Positions 44,839 through 54,347 of a stretch of 64,000 bases of DNA are shown one piece after another. The translations under genes were made by a program, and so were the position numbers. Every line of letters starts with the position of its first letter. Within the stretch, counting starts at the first letter, position 1. The notes under the pieces were generated by a model. The model did not search any database, had not been told where the DNA came from, and worked only from the letters and a program-made list of their open reading frames with translations. The DNA lies in assembly GCA_947498775.1 (NCBI GenBank), contig CANMLL010000011.1:124001-188000 (forward strand). Reading direction: 5' to 3'. The stretch comes from an uncultured Aquimarina sp. (GTDB lineage Bacteria; Bacteroidota; Bacteroidia; Flavobacteriales; Flavobacteriaceae).

Positions 44839-45189
44839 ATGGCAATTATAATAACAGATGAATGTATAAACTGTGGTGCTTGTGAACCAGAATGCCCAAA
44901 TACCGCAATTTATGAAGGAGCAGATGACTGGAGATATTCTGATGGTACCGACCTGGAAGGAGATGTAGTTTTACCTGGGGGGAAAGCTGTTAATGCAGAA
45001 GAAGCCCAAGAACCGGTAAGTGATGAAATATATTATATTGTACCGGATAAGTGTACAGAGTGTAAAGGGTTTCATGAAGAACCACAATGCGCAGCTGTAT
45101 GTCCTGTAGATTGTTGTGTTCCCGACGAAGATGTAGTGGAGACCGAAGAATTTCTTTTACAGAAACAATCTTTTATGCACAATGAATAA
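44839..45189 (+). CDS. 4Fe-4S dicluster ferredoxin
   Basis: 116-residue electron carrier. Cluster motif 1 is [12 protein letters not shown] (C-x2-C-x2-C-x3-C-P); motif 2 is [20 protein letters not shown], with a longer spacer between the second and third Cys as in FdxN/YfhL-like proteins. The region between is acidic. Redox partner not known; the neighbouring LuxC-like reductase is divergent, so a link is speculative. Ends at a good terminator. Confidence 0.94.
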   Translation: MAIIITDECINCGACEPECPNTAIYEGADDWRYSDGTDLEGDVVLPGGKAVNAEEAQEPVSDEIYYIVPDKCTECKGFHEEPQCAAVCPVDCCVPDEDVVETEEFLLQKQSFMHNE

Positions 45190-45212
45190 CGTTTTTTGTA
45201 TTAAATAAGTAC

Positions 45213-45240
45213 AAAAACCTGTCACTTGACAGGTTTTTTT
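45213..45240 (+). terminator. Intrinsic terminator after the ferredoxin gene
   Basis: AAAAACCTGTC / GACAGGTTTTT with an ACTT loop and a run of T. Confidence 0.8.
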
Positions 45241-45304
45241 ATGGTCGTTTTTTAAATTTTAGTATTTTCGTTATTAAAACAACCTCAAATCTAAACATTA
45301 AGTT

Positions 45305-45937
45305 ATGAAAAAAATTATCTTTTTTATTTTATTAGCCATACTTTATACTACCTCGTATGCCCAATATAGATGGGAAGTTTCTGCAGGTGCAACCTTTTCC
45401 AAACTAGATTTAGATACACCTGCATTCGAAGGTGGAAGTCGCAAAGCTGGTTTTTTTGTGAATGCGGGATATGGCTATGTAATGGGAGTTAGAGCAAAGA
45501 CCAGCATTGTATTTTCATTAGACCTTTTACAAAGAAACAGTGAAATAATAAGTAAGCTTTCGGATCCAGAATCGACACAAGATGTAAGTTTACTTCAAGT
45601 AGGGATTACGCCTAAATTTAGATATTTATTTGGTGCAGGTAAAGATAGATTTCGAGCTTTTATAAACGCCGGACCATCTTTCAGGATTAATGCAAATGTT
45701 GAAATCGATAATGAAGAACTAGACTCTGAAGCTTATGAGAATGTGGTTATAGGTGGTGTATACGGAGCAGGTTTCTCACAGATGATAGGGGAAATGTTTG
45801 ATATTATGGTTGAAGTAGGAGCCATGAATGATTTTGTAGATAACTTCAATGATGAAGTTTTTACCGGAGGAAGTAAATTTTTTGATTTCTATGCAAGGGT
45901 AGGAATTCGATTTAGAATTTACGATGCAAGGCGTTAA
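45305..45937 (+). CDS. Outer membrane beta-barrel protein (210 aa)
   Basis: Signal peptide MKKIIFFILLAILYTTSYAQ, then a barrel of short amphipathic strands (YRWEVSAGATFSKLDL, AGFFVNAGYGYVMGVR, LLQVGITPKFRYLFG, RFRAFINAGPSFRINA) ending ARVGIRFRIY, the PorT/OMP_b-brl_2 layout. Charged extracellular loops. Monocistronic between two terminators. Role unknown. Confidence 0.88.
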   Translation: MKKIIFFILLAILYTTSYAQYRWEVSAGATFSKLDLDTPAFEGGSRKAGFFVNAGYGYVMGVRAKTSIVFSLDLLQRNSEIISKLSDPESTQDVSLLQVGITPKFRYLFGAGKDRFRAFINAGPSFRINANVEIDNEELDSEAYENVVIGGVYGAGFSQMIGEMFDIMVEVGAMNDFVDNFNDEVFTGGSKFFDFYARVGIRFRIYDARR

Positions 45938-45963
45938 AGTGAAATAACATAATTATAATTAAG

Positions 45964-45987
45964 ATCCTGCTTCGGCAGGATTTTTTG
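45964..45987 (+). terminator. Intrinsic terminator with UUCG tetraloop
   Basis: ATCCTGC-TTCG-GCAGGAT followed by a T run, 27 bp after the beta-barrel gene stop. Confidence 0.85.
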
Positions 45988-46038
45988 TGCAATTGATTTT
46001 AATTTTTTGTAAATTAGTTACTTACAAAAGGGAATAAC

Positions 46039-46908
46039 ATGCCAAATTGGGGGTACATAGCAATTTTAGCCTTTGCAGTATATAGTATTGTTAGTATTGT
46101 GTTATATTATTTACAAGAGTATTTTATATTTAAACCAGAGAAACTGGATAAAGATTTTGAGTTTCATTATAATAATCAGGTTGTAGAAGAATACAATCTT
46201 GAAACTAGAGACGGAGCAATACTTAATGGGCTCCATTTCATGGTCGAAAACCCAAAAGGCGTGGTATTGTACCTTAAAGGAAACTCAAAGAGTATTAAAG
46301 GTTGGGGAAAGTTTGCCGTCGATTTCACCAGACACGGCTACGATGTGTTTATGCTTGATTATAGAGGGTTTGGTAAGAGCACGGGTAGAAGATCTTTTAA
46401 GGCCCTTAAAAGAGATCTGCAATTTGTATATAACAAAATTAAGGATAAAGTAGATGAAAAATACATCATTTTGTACGGAAGGTCTATGGGATCAGGTTTT
46501 GCTGCAAAATTAGCCTCTATTAATAACCCAAGAATGTTAATCCTCGATGCTCCGTATTATAGTTTAAGTAAAGTGGCAGGAAAATTTATTCCTTTTATGC
46601 CGGTGTCACTTATCATGCGTTACCCAATCCCTACGTACAAATGGCTTAAGTATGTAAATTGCCCTATTCATATTATTCATGGGACCCATGACAAATTAAT
46701 TCCTTTTAAATCTAGTGTCAAATTATCTAAAATAAGACCTAAGCTTACAAGGTTGTATACCGTTATTGGTGGAGGACATAAAAATTTAAATAATTTTGAA
46801 TCCTATCATAAGATGCTGGGCGAAATCATCAACTCTAAAATGAAACGCTTAAACCTTTCTGACACCAGTATTGGAGTTATACATTCTTCAAAAAAGGTAA
46901 ATGCGTAA
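46039..46908 (+). CDS. Membrane-anchored alpha/beta hydrolase (289 aa)
   Basis: Alpha/beta hydrolase of the ABHD13/BEM46-like group. An N-terminal transmembrane helix (YIAILAFAVYSIVSIVLYYL) anchors it; QEYFIFKPEKLDKDFEFHYN follows. Nucleophile Ser lies in LYGRSMGSGFAAKL; Asp in HGTHDKLIPF and His in GGGHKNLNNF complete the triad. It overlaps the next, paralogous gene by 8 bp, so the pair is co-translated. Substrate unknown. Confidence 0.9.
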   Translation: MPNWGYIAILAFAVYSIVSIVLYYLQEYFIFKPEKLDKDFEFHYNNQVVEEYNLETRDGAILNGLHFMVENPKGVVLYLKGNSKSIKGWGKFAVDFTRHGYDVFMLDYRGFGKSTGRRSFKALKRDLQFVYNKIKDKVDEKYIILYGRSMGSGFAAKLASINNPRMLILDAPYYSLSKVAGKFIPFMPVSLIMRYPIPTYKWLKYVNCPIHIIHGTHDKLIPFKSSVKLSKIRPKLTRLYTVIGGGHKNLNNFESYHKMLGEIINSKMKRLNLSDTSIGVIHSSKKVNA

Positions 46909-47713
46909 GATTAAAAAAATCCTTAGCTTCGGTGTTTTTGGTATTATCTTCTACAGTATTATTGTGATCATACTCTATTTTTTTCAAGAAAATATTCTTT
47001 TTCAGCCAGAAGAATTATCAGACGATTATACTTTTCAATTTGATCATACTTTTGAGGAGTTTTTCCTGGAAACAAAAGAAGGAGTATGTCTTAATGCACT
47101 TCATTTTACTAATGAAAACCCCAAAGGTGTTATGCTGTACTTTCATGGAAACAGGGGAAGTCTAAGAAGATGGGGAGAGATCGTGCTTTTCTTTGCCAAA
47201 AAACAGTATGATGTAATTGTTATGGATTATCGCGGTTATGGTAAAAGTAGTGGAGAGATCACAGAAAAAAATTTGTACCAGGATGCTCAATTATTTTATG
47301 AGTATGTTTTAAAGCAGTATCCCGAAGATAAAATAACGGTTTACGGAAGATCAATTGGAACCGGAATAGCAGTTAAGGTAGCCTCAGAAAATCAACCGTA
47401 CAATTTGATTTTAGAAACCCCTTATTATAACATTAAAGATATTGTAGAAAGTTGGCTGCCTCATTTTCCTACAAATGCTTTATTAAGATACAAAATACCT
47501 TCGGGTAGTTTTATTCAGAATGTTACCTGTCCCGTAACTGTTTTTCATGGCACAGAGGATGGAGTAGTACCCTATAAAACAGGCGAACGCTTATTTAAAA
47601 GCATCCCCATAAAAAATAAAAAAATGATTACAATCCACGGGGGATCGCATAATGATCTCATCAAATTTAAAAGATACCTTACTGCAATAGATACGGTACT
47701 AAAAAATGATTGA
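46901..47713 (+). CDS. Membrane-anchored alpha/beta hydrolase (270 aa), paralogue of the upstream gene
   Basis: Same architecture as the upstream hydrolase: anchor FGVFGIIFYSIIVIILYFF, then QENILFQPEELSDDYTFQF (compare QEYFIFKPEKL...DFEFHYN). Nucleophile Ser in VYGRSIGTGIAVKV, Asp in HGTEDGVVPY, His in HGGSHNDLIKF; here HFHGNRGSL keeps an oxyanion HGN that the upstream copy replaces by LKGNSKS. The two are an old tandem duplication. ATG at 46901 lies inside the upstream reading frame. Confidence 0.9.
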   Translation: MRKIKKILSFGVFGIIFYSIIVIILYFFQENILFQPEELSDDYTFQFDHTFEEFFLETKEGVCLNALHFTNENPKGVMLYFHGNRGSLRRWGEIVLFFAKKQYDVIVMDYRGYGKSSGEITEKNLYQDAQLFYEYVLKQYPEDKITVYGRSIGTGIAVKVASENQPYNLILETPYYNIKDIVESWLPHFPTNALLRYKIPSGSFIQNVTCPVTVFHGTEDGVVPYKTGERLFKSIPIKNKKMITIHGGSHNDLIKFKRYLTAIDTVLKND

Positions 47714-47891
47714 TAAATTTTTCTAAAGTCATAAACCAAACAAAACTACTACTATCGGTTTCAAGCTAATACATTTGTATTCTGCCCAAAGTTTGGTGCT
47801 AAAAATAACTCTTGAAAAGCTAAAGTAATAAAATACGAAAGTCTTTATCTAAAGGAAAGAGATATCCTCGTATCCCTGGATGGAGGCATCA

Positions 47892-48257
47892 CTATGAGTT
47901 TAGCGCATCTCTATACTCCCTTAGGTCAGAAACATTTGTTTTGTTTTTCACACTTTTAGTAAGAGAAATTAAATATTTAAGGCTTTCTACAGGATCGATA
48001 TCGCCAGCAGCTATAGTTGACGACTCTTCCTCTTCATCTACTGGTTCATCGTCGGGTATAGGAATCAGAAAAGAATCATTTTCTAGAATATGTTCATAAG
48101 TGAATCTAAGCACTTTTACTACTAGAGGTATTTGTTCCTGCAAAGCATATTCTCTTAATTGTTTAAGATCTTCTATTAACGAATCTGTATTGATACCTTT
48201 TTTATCAAGGTCTTCCAGGATTTTATCGATTAGTTTGATGGCCTTTTTATTTTCCAA
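47892..48257 (-). CDS. Conserved hypothetical protein (121 aa)
   Basis: Small acidic soluble protein, mostly helical: MENKKAIKLIDKILEDLDKK at the start, DSLIEDLKQLREYALQEQIP, a central acidic loop (PIPDDEPVDEEEESS) and SLKYLISLTKSVKNKTN near the end. No motif or signal. Single gene. The family appears restricted to flavobacteria as far as I can judge; function not known. Confidence 0.8.
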   Translation of the reverse strand: MENKKAIKLIDKILEDLDKKGINTDSLIEDLKQLREYALQEQIPLVVKVLRFTYEHILENDSFLIPIPDDEPVDEEEESSTIAAGDIDPVESLKYLISLTKSVKNKTNVSDLREYRDALNS

Positions 48258-48567
48258 AGGAGTAAAATTATATAATGAGTTAATTAATAATCAATGCAAA
48301 TTTAATTTTTTCCTGAATTATTGCGTCATCAAATACCATTATTTATTTAAAGAATACTTTTTTTTTCTGTTTACAATTATTTAACAATACCCATAGAAAT
48401 AATACAATCATTTGATTTTCAATATTTTAAACTGACTTACTTGAACAAATACTAGTATTCCTGCTAAAGTTTGAGGTAAAACCGTAACCGTATATGCCAC
48501 AATCCTCTTTATCTTTGAAAAGTATTCCAATTACAATTTTTCCCTTACTTTTTTTGTTTTCCCCAAC

Positions 48568-48597
48568 ACTTACCTCCTTAATCCTAAGGAGGTAAGT
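48568..48597. repeat. Perfect 13-bp hairpin containing a Shine-Dalgarno-like sequence
   Basis: ACTTACCTCCTTA (48568-48580) and TAAGGAGGTAAGT (48585-48597) flank an ATCC loop. Neither strand has a proper T run, so it is not a standard terminator. Confidence 0.7.
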
Positions 48598-48758
48598 TCT
48601 TCTTACAACTAATGTGTTTTTGAAAGTGATATGCAATAGCACATAGTATACCATTCTTTATTACATAGCACTCCTTACCGATAGTTGGTTATACGATGTT
48701 TTTATTTGCGCAATTGTTCAAAATTATCAAAACTTATCACTACTTTTTTCCAAAATAA

Positions 48759-48796
48759 AATAAGACGGCTCAGATGATCATCTGAGCCGTCTTATT
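48759..48796 (-). terminator. Intrinsic terminator after the GH13 gene
   Basis: 17-bp perfect stem around loop GATC (arms 48759-48775 and 48780-48796), with A-rich sequence on the downstream (minus-strand) side. Confidence 0.8.
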
Positions 48797-48823
48797 CTAA
48801 AAGATATTACTATAATACGCCAA

Positions 48824-50530
48824 TTATTTTTTGGGTGCCAGTAAGGCAATCTCATAATCTGAATTGAAACTTATTTCATCCTTTACAACTACCGTTTCTA
48901 AACCAGAGTAATGATCTACCAAAACAGTTCCTTCAGGAAAAACTGAATTTACTTTTAACGTTTTTTGTCCTTTTTGCAGATCCAATCCAACGATTACACT
49001 ATCAAAATAATCACCCTTTTGATAAGCTCTAGAGAAAACGTATGGCGAATTTGATATCATGTTATGATTTCCGGCTCCAACCGATGGGTGATGCGCTCTA
49101 AATTTACCTAGTTTTTGCCAATGACTTAGTAAAGCCTTTGTGTCTTCTTTTTGTATATCCTCCCAATTCATATTGGATCTTAATGTTGCATCTCCTTCTG
49201 TACCTTCTACGATCAAAGACCTGGCTGTTTCATCCCCATAGTATATTTGTGAAATACCCGGAGTCAGCAAAAGTTTGGTCGCAGACTCGTATGTTTTGCT
49301 ACGATCTTTGTCAAAAGGATCTCCATCATCATGCGAACTTATATAATTCATTATACTTTTTCCTTTGAGACTGGTATTCAATATCCTACTGTACTTACTA
49401 AACAGTTTTTCATAATCGTTTTGTGCAGCATCATACTTGAATTGAAAATTAATAAGATTGTCAAATCCATTTGCATAATAATCAACTTTTCGGTCTCCGA
49501 AATCATAAAAGCGTTTTCCATTAATTCCATAGCCATATAATTCTCCAAGAATATAAAATTCATTGTCATCAAGAACCTTATCAGTATTTTTTGATTTCCA
49601 CTCGGCAAATGCAAGTTTTCCTTGCTCTGCCAGTATGCTCCATGCGCCTTCTTCGACATGCTTTACAGTGTCTACGCGATATCCATCGATACCTAATTCT
49701 CTAACATAATCTGTGAGCCACTTAATAACATAATTTTTTGGGGATCTTTTTAATCCTGTCTTAGTAAAGAAAATGTCTAGTTCTGCCAATTCGATATCTA
49801 ACCTACCTTCGGCTTTCCATTTATCCAAAAGGACTTTAGGCAGCTCGACCTCGTCTTCACTCTCGGTTTTAACGTCAGGCAGGTTTTTTACCAAGGTACA
49901 GGTAACGGCACTTTCATAATCTTTATAGGTACACTGTGGTGCGGTACGCACCCAGGTATCAGGCCACACAGGATCTTTTTCTGTTACGGGACCAGTATGA
50001 TTTAAGACAACATCCATAAGAATACGTATGCCTTTTTTATGGGCAACTTCTACTAACTGTTTAAGATCTTTGTAGGTCCCGAAATTTGGATCAATTTTTG
50101 TCCAATCTTTGGCCCAGTAGCCATGAAAAGCATAAGTGTTTCCGGTTCCTTCATCTACACTTTCATGAATTTGTTCTACAACAGGATTAAACCAAATTGC
50201 ATTGATTCCTAATTGGGTAAAGTAACCATCTTCAATTTTTTGAATAATACCTTTGATATCACCTCCTTCAAAACCTCTTAACTTTCCTGTTTTTTTTGTA
50301 CGATCCAAAACTTCATCATTGGTTGCGTCACCATTGTTAAACCTGTCTGCAAGCAGGAAGTATACATTTGTTGCCTCCCATATAAAAGGTTGGTCTTCAG
50401 AAAAGGTAGTTTGCTTCGAATTACTTTTGTCAATTCCTATACTGGTTTCTTCATCGTTTTTTGAATTACTTTTACACCCTAGAATTGTGCATAAAAGTAG
50501 TGTGGTAATGATTTTTATAAAATTCTTCAT
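48824..50530 (-). CDS. Glycoside hydrolase family 13 alpha-amylase-like lipoprotein
   Basis: Alpha-glucan hydrolase, 568 residues, predicted envelope lipoprotein (signal ending LLLCTILGC). GH13 conserved regions: DVVLNHTG (region I), GYRVDTVKHV with nucleophile Asp (II), ILGELYGYG with acid/base Glu (III) and YISSHDDGD (IV). A C-terminal beta domain follows (KGDYFDSVIVGLDLQKGQ). Likely cleaves starch or glycogen oligosaccharides outside the inner membrane. No other sus-type genes adjoin it. Confidence 0.95.
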   Translation of the reverse strand: MKNFIKIITTLLLCTILGCKSNSKNDEETSIGIDKSNSKQTTFSEDQPFIWEATNVYFLLADRFNNGDATNDEVLDRTKKTGKLRGFEGGDIKGIIQKIEDGYFTQLGINAIWFNPVVEQIHESVDEGTGNTYAFHGYWAKDWTKIDPNFGTYKDLKQLVEVAHKKGIRILMDVVLNHTGPVTEKDPVWPDTWVRTAPQCTYKDYESAVTCTLVKNLPDVKTESEDEVELPKVLLDKWKAEGRLDIELAELDIFFTKTGLKRSPKNYVIKWLTDYVRELGIDGYRVDTVKHVEEGAWSILAEQGKLAFAEWKSKNTDKVLDDNEFYILGELYGYGINGKRFYDFGDRKVDYYANGFDNLINFQFKYDAAQNDYEKLFSKYSRILNTSLKGKSIMNYISSHDDGDPFDKDRSKTYESATKLLLTPGISQIYYGDETARSLIVEGTEGDATLRSNMNWEDIQKEDTKALLSHWQKLGKFRAHHPSVGAGNHNMISNSPYVFSRAYQKGDYFDSVIVGLDLQKGQKTLKVNSVFPEGTVLVDHYSGLETVVVKDEISFNSDYEIALLAPKK

Positions 50531-50714
50531 AAGTATTTGGTGGTTTAAAAAATGCTAATCTATAAAAAGTAGCGCAAAAATTGCAAAAAGCAGAATTGCG
50601 AAATTCGTAAAAAGTGATACGCGCAGCATATAGTAAGTGCAAAGAATTGAAAGAATTAATTTTTATTTTTTTTTCAATGAAAATACTGTTCCTTTGAATT
50701 CAAAATTATCTTCA

Positions 50715-51614
50715 ATGAATACACTAAATGGTTGGATCTCTGCTGCACGTTTACGTACATTGCCATTATCGGTTTCGGGGATTATTGTTGGATCGGCTCT
50801 TGGGCATAAAGACTTCGTGAGCACCCAAATTTTCTGGCTGGCTATTGCAACCACACTTGGATTACAAATACTATCAAATTTTGCCAATGATTATGGAGAT
50901 GGCGTAAAAGGAACAGATAATGAAGATAGAGTAGGGCCAACAAGAGCATTACAAAGTGGAGCCATCTCTAGAAAAGAAATGTTCATAGGGATTGTACTTA
51001 CAGCTTTGATCACATTATGTGTTGCAATCGCGCTTATCTATGTTTCTTTTGGAAAAGAGAATTTCTTATACTCGATCTTTTTCTTTCTGTTGGGACTAGC
51101 GGCAATAGTAGCTGCAATTAAATATACAATGGGTAAATCTGCATATGGTTATAAGGGGTTAGGAGATGTTTTTGTATTTGTTTTCTTTGGATTGGTAAGT
51201 GTCTTAGGGTGTTACTTTTTGTTTACAAAAAACCTGGATTTTTTAATTTTTCTTCCAGGAATTACAATAGGCTTATTAAGTACAGCTGTATTGAATTTGA
51301 ATAATATGAGAGATCATAATAGTGATAAAAAAGTGGGTAAGAACACATTGGTAGTTAAACTTGGTATTAATAATGCCCGAAAATACCATCTTTCGATAGT
51401 TATATTAGCGATGTTCGTGATGATCTTTTTTCTGTTTTTTACATACGAAAAACCAATAAATATGGTGTTTTTGATAGCTTTTGTCCCGCTAGCACTGCAT
51501 TTAAAAAAGGTTTACAAAACGAAAAATTTTGAGTTATTAGATCCTGAGCTTAAAAAAGTAGCTTTAACAACATTTTTGCTATCTATTTTGTTTAGTCTGG
51601 GCCAGATTTTATAA
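50715..51614 (+). CDS. menA: 1,4-dihydroxy-2-naphthoate octaprenyltransferase
   Basis: Membrane prenyltransferase of menaquinone synthesis, UbiA superfamily. From ATG 50715 it is 299 residues, the usual length; the longer frame from 50637 would add an implausible tail. First Asp-rich motif NDYGDGVKGTDNEDRVGPTR; second DHNSDKKVGKNTLVVKLG; eight or so hydrophobic segments between. First gene of a men cluster on this strand. Confidence 0.95.
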   Translation: MNTLNGWISAARLRTLPLSVSGIIVGSALGHKDFVSTQIFWLAIATTLGLQILSNFANDYGDGVKGTDNEDRVGPTRALQSGAISRKEMFIGIVLTALITLCVAIALIYVSFGKENFLYSIFFFLLGLAAIVAAIKYTMGKSAYGYKGLGDVFVFVFFGLVSVLGCYFLFTKNLDFLIFLPGITIGLLSTAVLNLNNMRDHNSDKKVGKNTLVVKLGINNARKYHLSIVILAMFVMIFFLFFTYEKPINMVFLIAFVPLALHLKKVYKTKNFELLDPELKKVALTTFLLSILFSLGQIL

Positions 51615-51642
51615 TTTTCAGATAAAATAAACGCTTTCACTC

Positions 51643-52323
51643 ATGAAAATCACATTTTACGGCCATAATACTTTATTGATCAAAATTAAAGAGGTAAATG
51701 TATTAATTGATCCTTTCATTTCTGGAAATCCACTTTCAAAAGATAAAGTTGATCTAAGTACTATTAAAGCAGATTATATTTTGCTTACGCATGCACATCA
51801 AGACCATGTTTTGGATGCCGAAGCTATTGCCAAAGCCAACGACGCTGTCATAATCTCTAATTATGAAATTGCAATGTACTATCAAAAAAAAGGAATTGAA
51901 GTACACCCAATGAATCATGGTGGTAATTGGGATTTTAAGTTTGGTAGGGTAAAATATGTAAATGCAGTACATACCAGTAGTTTTGAGGATGGGACTTATG
52001 GCGGACAACCAGGAGGTTTTGTTATCGAGGGAGAGCATAAAACAATCTATATTGCTGGAGATACGGCTTTGACCATGGATATGAAATTGATTCCTTTAGG
52101 TGCCAAATTAGATTTAGCGATACTTCCGATAGGTGATAATTTTACTATGGGAATTGATGATGCCATTATCGCTAGTGATTTTATAGCTTGTGATAAGATA
52201 CTCGGAGTGCATTATGATACTTTTGGTTACATCGAAATTGATCATGATGAAGCAAAACGTAAGTTTTTTGAAAGAGACAAGGATCTGATGCTTTTAGAAA
52301 TAGGAGAAAGTATCGAATTATAG
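51643..52323 (+). CDS. UPF0173 metal-dependent hydrolase (MBL fold)
   Basis: 226-residue metallo-beta-lactamase-fold protein of the UPF0173/YtkL family. MKITFYGHNTLLIKI opens the fold; LLTHAHQDHVLDAEAIAK holds the HxHxDH-type ligands, HTSSFEDGTYGGQPGGFVIE is family-typical, and AGDTALTMDM and GVHYDTFGYIEID supply later ligands. Substrate unknown. It lies 28 bp after menA and abuts menC directly (stop and start adjacent), so a part in or beside menaquinone synthesis is possible but unproven. Confidence 0.92.
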   Translation: MKITFYGHNTLLIKIKEVNVLIDPFISGNPLSKDKVDLSTIKADYILLTHAHQDHVLDAEAIAKANDAVIISNYEIAMYYQKKGIEVHPMNHGGNWDFKFGRVKYVNAVHTSSFEDGTYGGQPGGFVIEGEHKTIYIAGDTALTMDMKLIPLGAKLDLAILPIGDNFTMGIDDAIIASDFIACDKILGVHYDTFGYIEIDHDEAKRKFFERDKDLMLLEIGESIEL

Positions 52324-53358
52324 ATGAAGGCTACCTATTTTAAATATATTCTTGAATTCAAAAAACCAAGTGGTACTTCACGTGGAATTCTAAAAACAAA
52401 GGAAACCTGGTTCATAACAATTATCGATGGTTCAAAATATGGAGTTGGAGAATGTGGTATATTAAGATCCTTAAGTGTCGATGATCGTGAAGATTATGAA
52501 GAAAAATTAAAATGGACTTGTGATCATATACATTTGGGTGTGGATCAACTTTGGAAGGAACTTATTGAGTTCCCGAGTATCCAGTTTGGGGTAGAGATGG
52601 CACTTAAATCTTTTGAGAGCAATGCTCCTTTTCTATTATTTCCTTCTTCTTTTACAAGAAATGAAGATAATATTCCTATCAATGGACTTGTCTGGATGGG
52701 GGATAAAGAATTTATGAAAGCACAGATTGGAGATAAGCTTCACCAGGGTTTTAATTGTATTAAAATGAAAATCGGGGCCATCAATTTTCAAACAGAACTC
52801 GATTTACTAGAGTACATAAGGTCGCAGTTTTCATCAGAAGTGATTGAACTTCGTGTTGATGCCAATGGTGCTTTTAATCCACAGGAAGCATTAGATAAAT
52901 TGCATCAGCTTTCTGAATTCGATTTACATAGTATAGAACAACCCATCAGGCAAGGACAGTACCAAGAAATGGCGGTTTTATGTAAAAAAACGCCTTTGCC
53001 AATTGCTTTAGATGAAGAATTGATTGGAGTTTTTGATGTAACAGAAAAGAAAAAATTATTACAAACCATACAACCACAATATATTATCCTTAAACCGAGT
53101 TTAATAGGAGGTTTTAAAGGAACCAAAGAATGGATTGAAATAGCCGAAGAATTAGGTGTCGGTTGGTGGATTACCAGTGCTTTAGAAAGTAATATTGGCT
53201 TGAATGCTATTGCCCAGTTTACCTATACTTTGCAAAGCGAGATGCCACAAGGACTGGGTACAGGCAGTCTTTATACCAACAACTTTCAATCACCATTAAA
53301 AGTATACAAAGGCACTTTGATTTACGATTATAAAACAGAGTGGATTACTAATTTTTGA
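52324..53358 (+). CDS. menC: o-Succinylbenzoate synthase
   Basis: Enolase-superfamily dehydratase that makes o-succinylbenzoate from SHCHC in menaquinone synthesis. 344 residues. N-terminal capping domain, then the barrel: catalytic Lys in CIKMKIGAINF, metal ligands Asp (LRVDANGAFNP), Glu (SIEQPIRQG) and Asp (IALDEELIG), and second Lys in YIILKPSLIGG. Assignment to MenC instead of another enolase-type enzyme rests on the men neighbours. Confidence 0.93.
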   Translation: MKATYFKYILEFKKPSGTSRGILKTKETWFITIIDGSKYGVGECGILRSLSVDDREDYEEKLKWTCDHIHLGVDQLWKELIEFPSIQFGVEMALKSFESNAPFLLFPSSFTRNEDNIPINGLVWMGDKEFMKAQIGDKLHQGFNCIKMKIGAINFQTELDLLEYIRSQFSSEVIELRVDANGAFNPQEALDKLHQLSEFDLHSIEQPIRQGQYQEMAVLCKKTPLPIALDEELIGVFDVTEKKKLLQTIQPQYIILKPSLIGGFKGTKEWIEIAEELGVGWWITSALESNIGLNAIAQFTYTLQSEMPQGLGTGSLYTNNFQSPLKVYKGTLIYDYKTEWITNF

Positions 53359-53378
53359 ACTAATAACCAAAATCGTAT

Positions 53379-54269
53379 ATGTATATAGCACAAGGAAAAC
53401 AAGGAAAATTAGGACTGTGGAAATACCTTCCGATACCACTTGTATTTATTGGTCTTTTAGGGATTCAATATCTTTTTGTAAAAGTAATGGACATTGATAT
53501 GGCCGCATTGATGGAAAAAGAAATTCTTTCCAGAGGAAAAAATAGTGTATTTGTAGAAGGAATGCTATTTATGGCGGTATTTCTTGCAGCCTTGATTTTT
53601 TGGGTAAAATTTGTACACAAACAAAGTATTTTGTCTCTTACCACGTCAAGGAAAAAAACAGACTGGGGAAGGATATTATTTGTTTTTGGCTTAATGTCTT
53701 CATTTATAATTATATCCACATTGGCAGTCTATTTCCTTTATCCTGACACCTATCAAATTAATTTTGAACCTAAACCTTTTTTAATACTTGCTATTATTGC
53801 TGTTTTACTGGTACCTATTCAAACAAGTTTTGAGGAGTATCTTTTTAGAGGGTACTTAATGCAAGGAGTGGGAATAGCCACAAATAGCAAATTGGCTGCC
53901 TTGATATTTACATCGGTTCTCTTTGGGGTGATGCATATTGCCAATCCCGAAGTCGATAAAATAGGGCCTATTATCATGGTGTACTATATAGGAACTGGGT
54001 TGTTTTTGGGCATAATAACGTTGATGGACGAAGGGTTGGAACTGGCACTCGGGTTTCATGCTGCAAATAATTTGGTAACCGTACTATTGGTGACTGCAGA
54101 TTGGACTGCTCTGCAAACTGATTCGATCTTTATCGATGTTTCAGACCCTAGTTCAGGATATGAGATATTATTTCCAGTACTAGTTATTTTCCCAATTTTC
54201 TTATTTATCTTATCAAAAAAATATCAATGGAGTGACTGGAAGGGCAAACTTCTTGGAGTTGTAAATTAA
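53379..54269 (+). CDS. CPBP-family intramembrane metalloprotease
   Basis: 296-residue polytopic membrane protein with about eight hydrophobic segments. The CPBP (Abi/CAAX protease-like) motif is SFEEYLFRGYLMQG (EExxxR), followed by FTSVLFGVMHIAN (second His motif, FxxxH) and LGFHAANNLV (HxxxN). Family members cleave peptides within the membrane; roles range from protein maturation to immunity or bacteriocin tolerance. It sits between menC and menE, which is a recurring flavobacterial arrangement without a known reason. Confidence 0.93.
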   Translation: MYIAQGKQGKLGLWKYLPIPLVFIGLLGIQYLFVKVMDIDMAALMEKEILSRGKNSVFVEGMLFMAVFLAALIFWVKFVHKQSILSLTTSRKKTDWGRILFVFGLMSSFIIISTLAVYFLYPDTYQINFEPKPFLILAIIAVLLVPIQTSFEEYLFRGYLMQGVGIATNSKLAALIFTSVLFGVMHIANPEVDKIGPIIMVYYIGTGLFLGIITLMDEGLELALGFHAANNLVTVLLVTADWTALQTDSIFIDVSDPSSGYEILFPVLVIFPIFLFILSKKYQWSDWKGKLLGVVN

Positions 54270-54347
54270 TAATATATCAATAATGTACTTTTTACAATTT
54301 GATAACATGTTTATATGTGATAAGCCAGAAATTTGGATATTCAAATT

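Larger units (their letters stand above)
48258..48823. other. Long intergenic region with a weak ORF and a perfect hairpin
   Basis: About 570 bp. A 75-codon minus-strand frame exists at 48427-48654 (MVYYVLLHITFKNTLVV...); it lacks a family resemblance and is crossed by a perfect 13-bp hairpin at 48568-48597, so I do not call it as a gene with confidence. The amylase terminator is at 48759-48796. Confidence 0.4.

Noticed and set aside
48427..48654. 75-codon minus-strand ORF (MVYYVLLHITFKNTL...) as a gene
   Set aside because: No recognisable domain, crossed by a perfect hairpin, weak start context; left as part of the intergenic description.
53379..54269. CPBP protease together with YdeI/OmdA gene as an immunity module for the small peptides
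   Set aside because: CPBP proteins can give bacteriocin tolerance, but this one is embedded in the men cluster and no precursor is near; physical distance gives no support.
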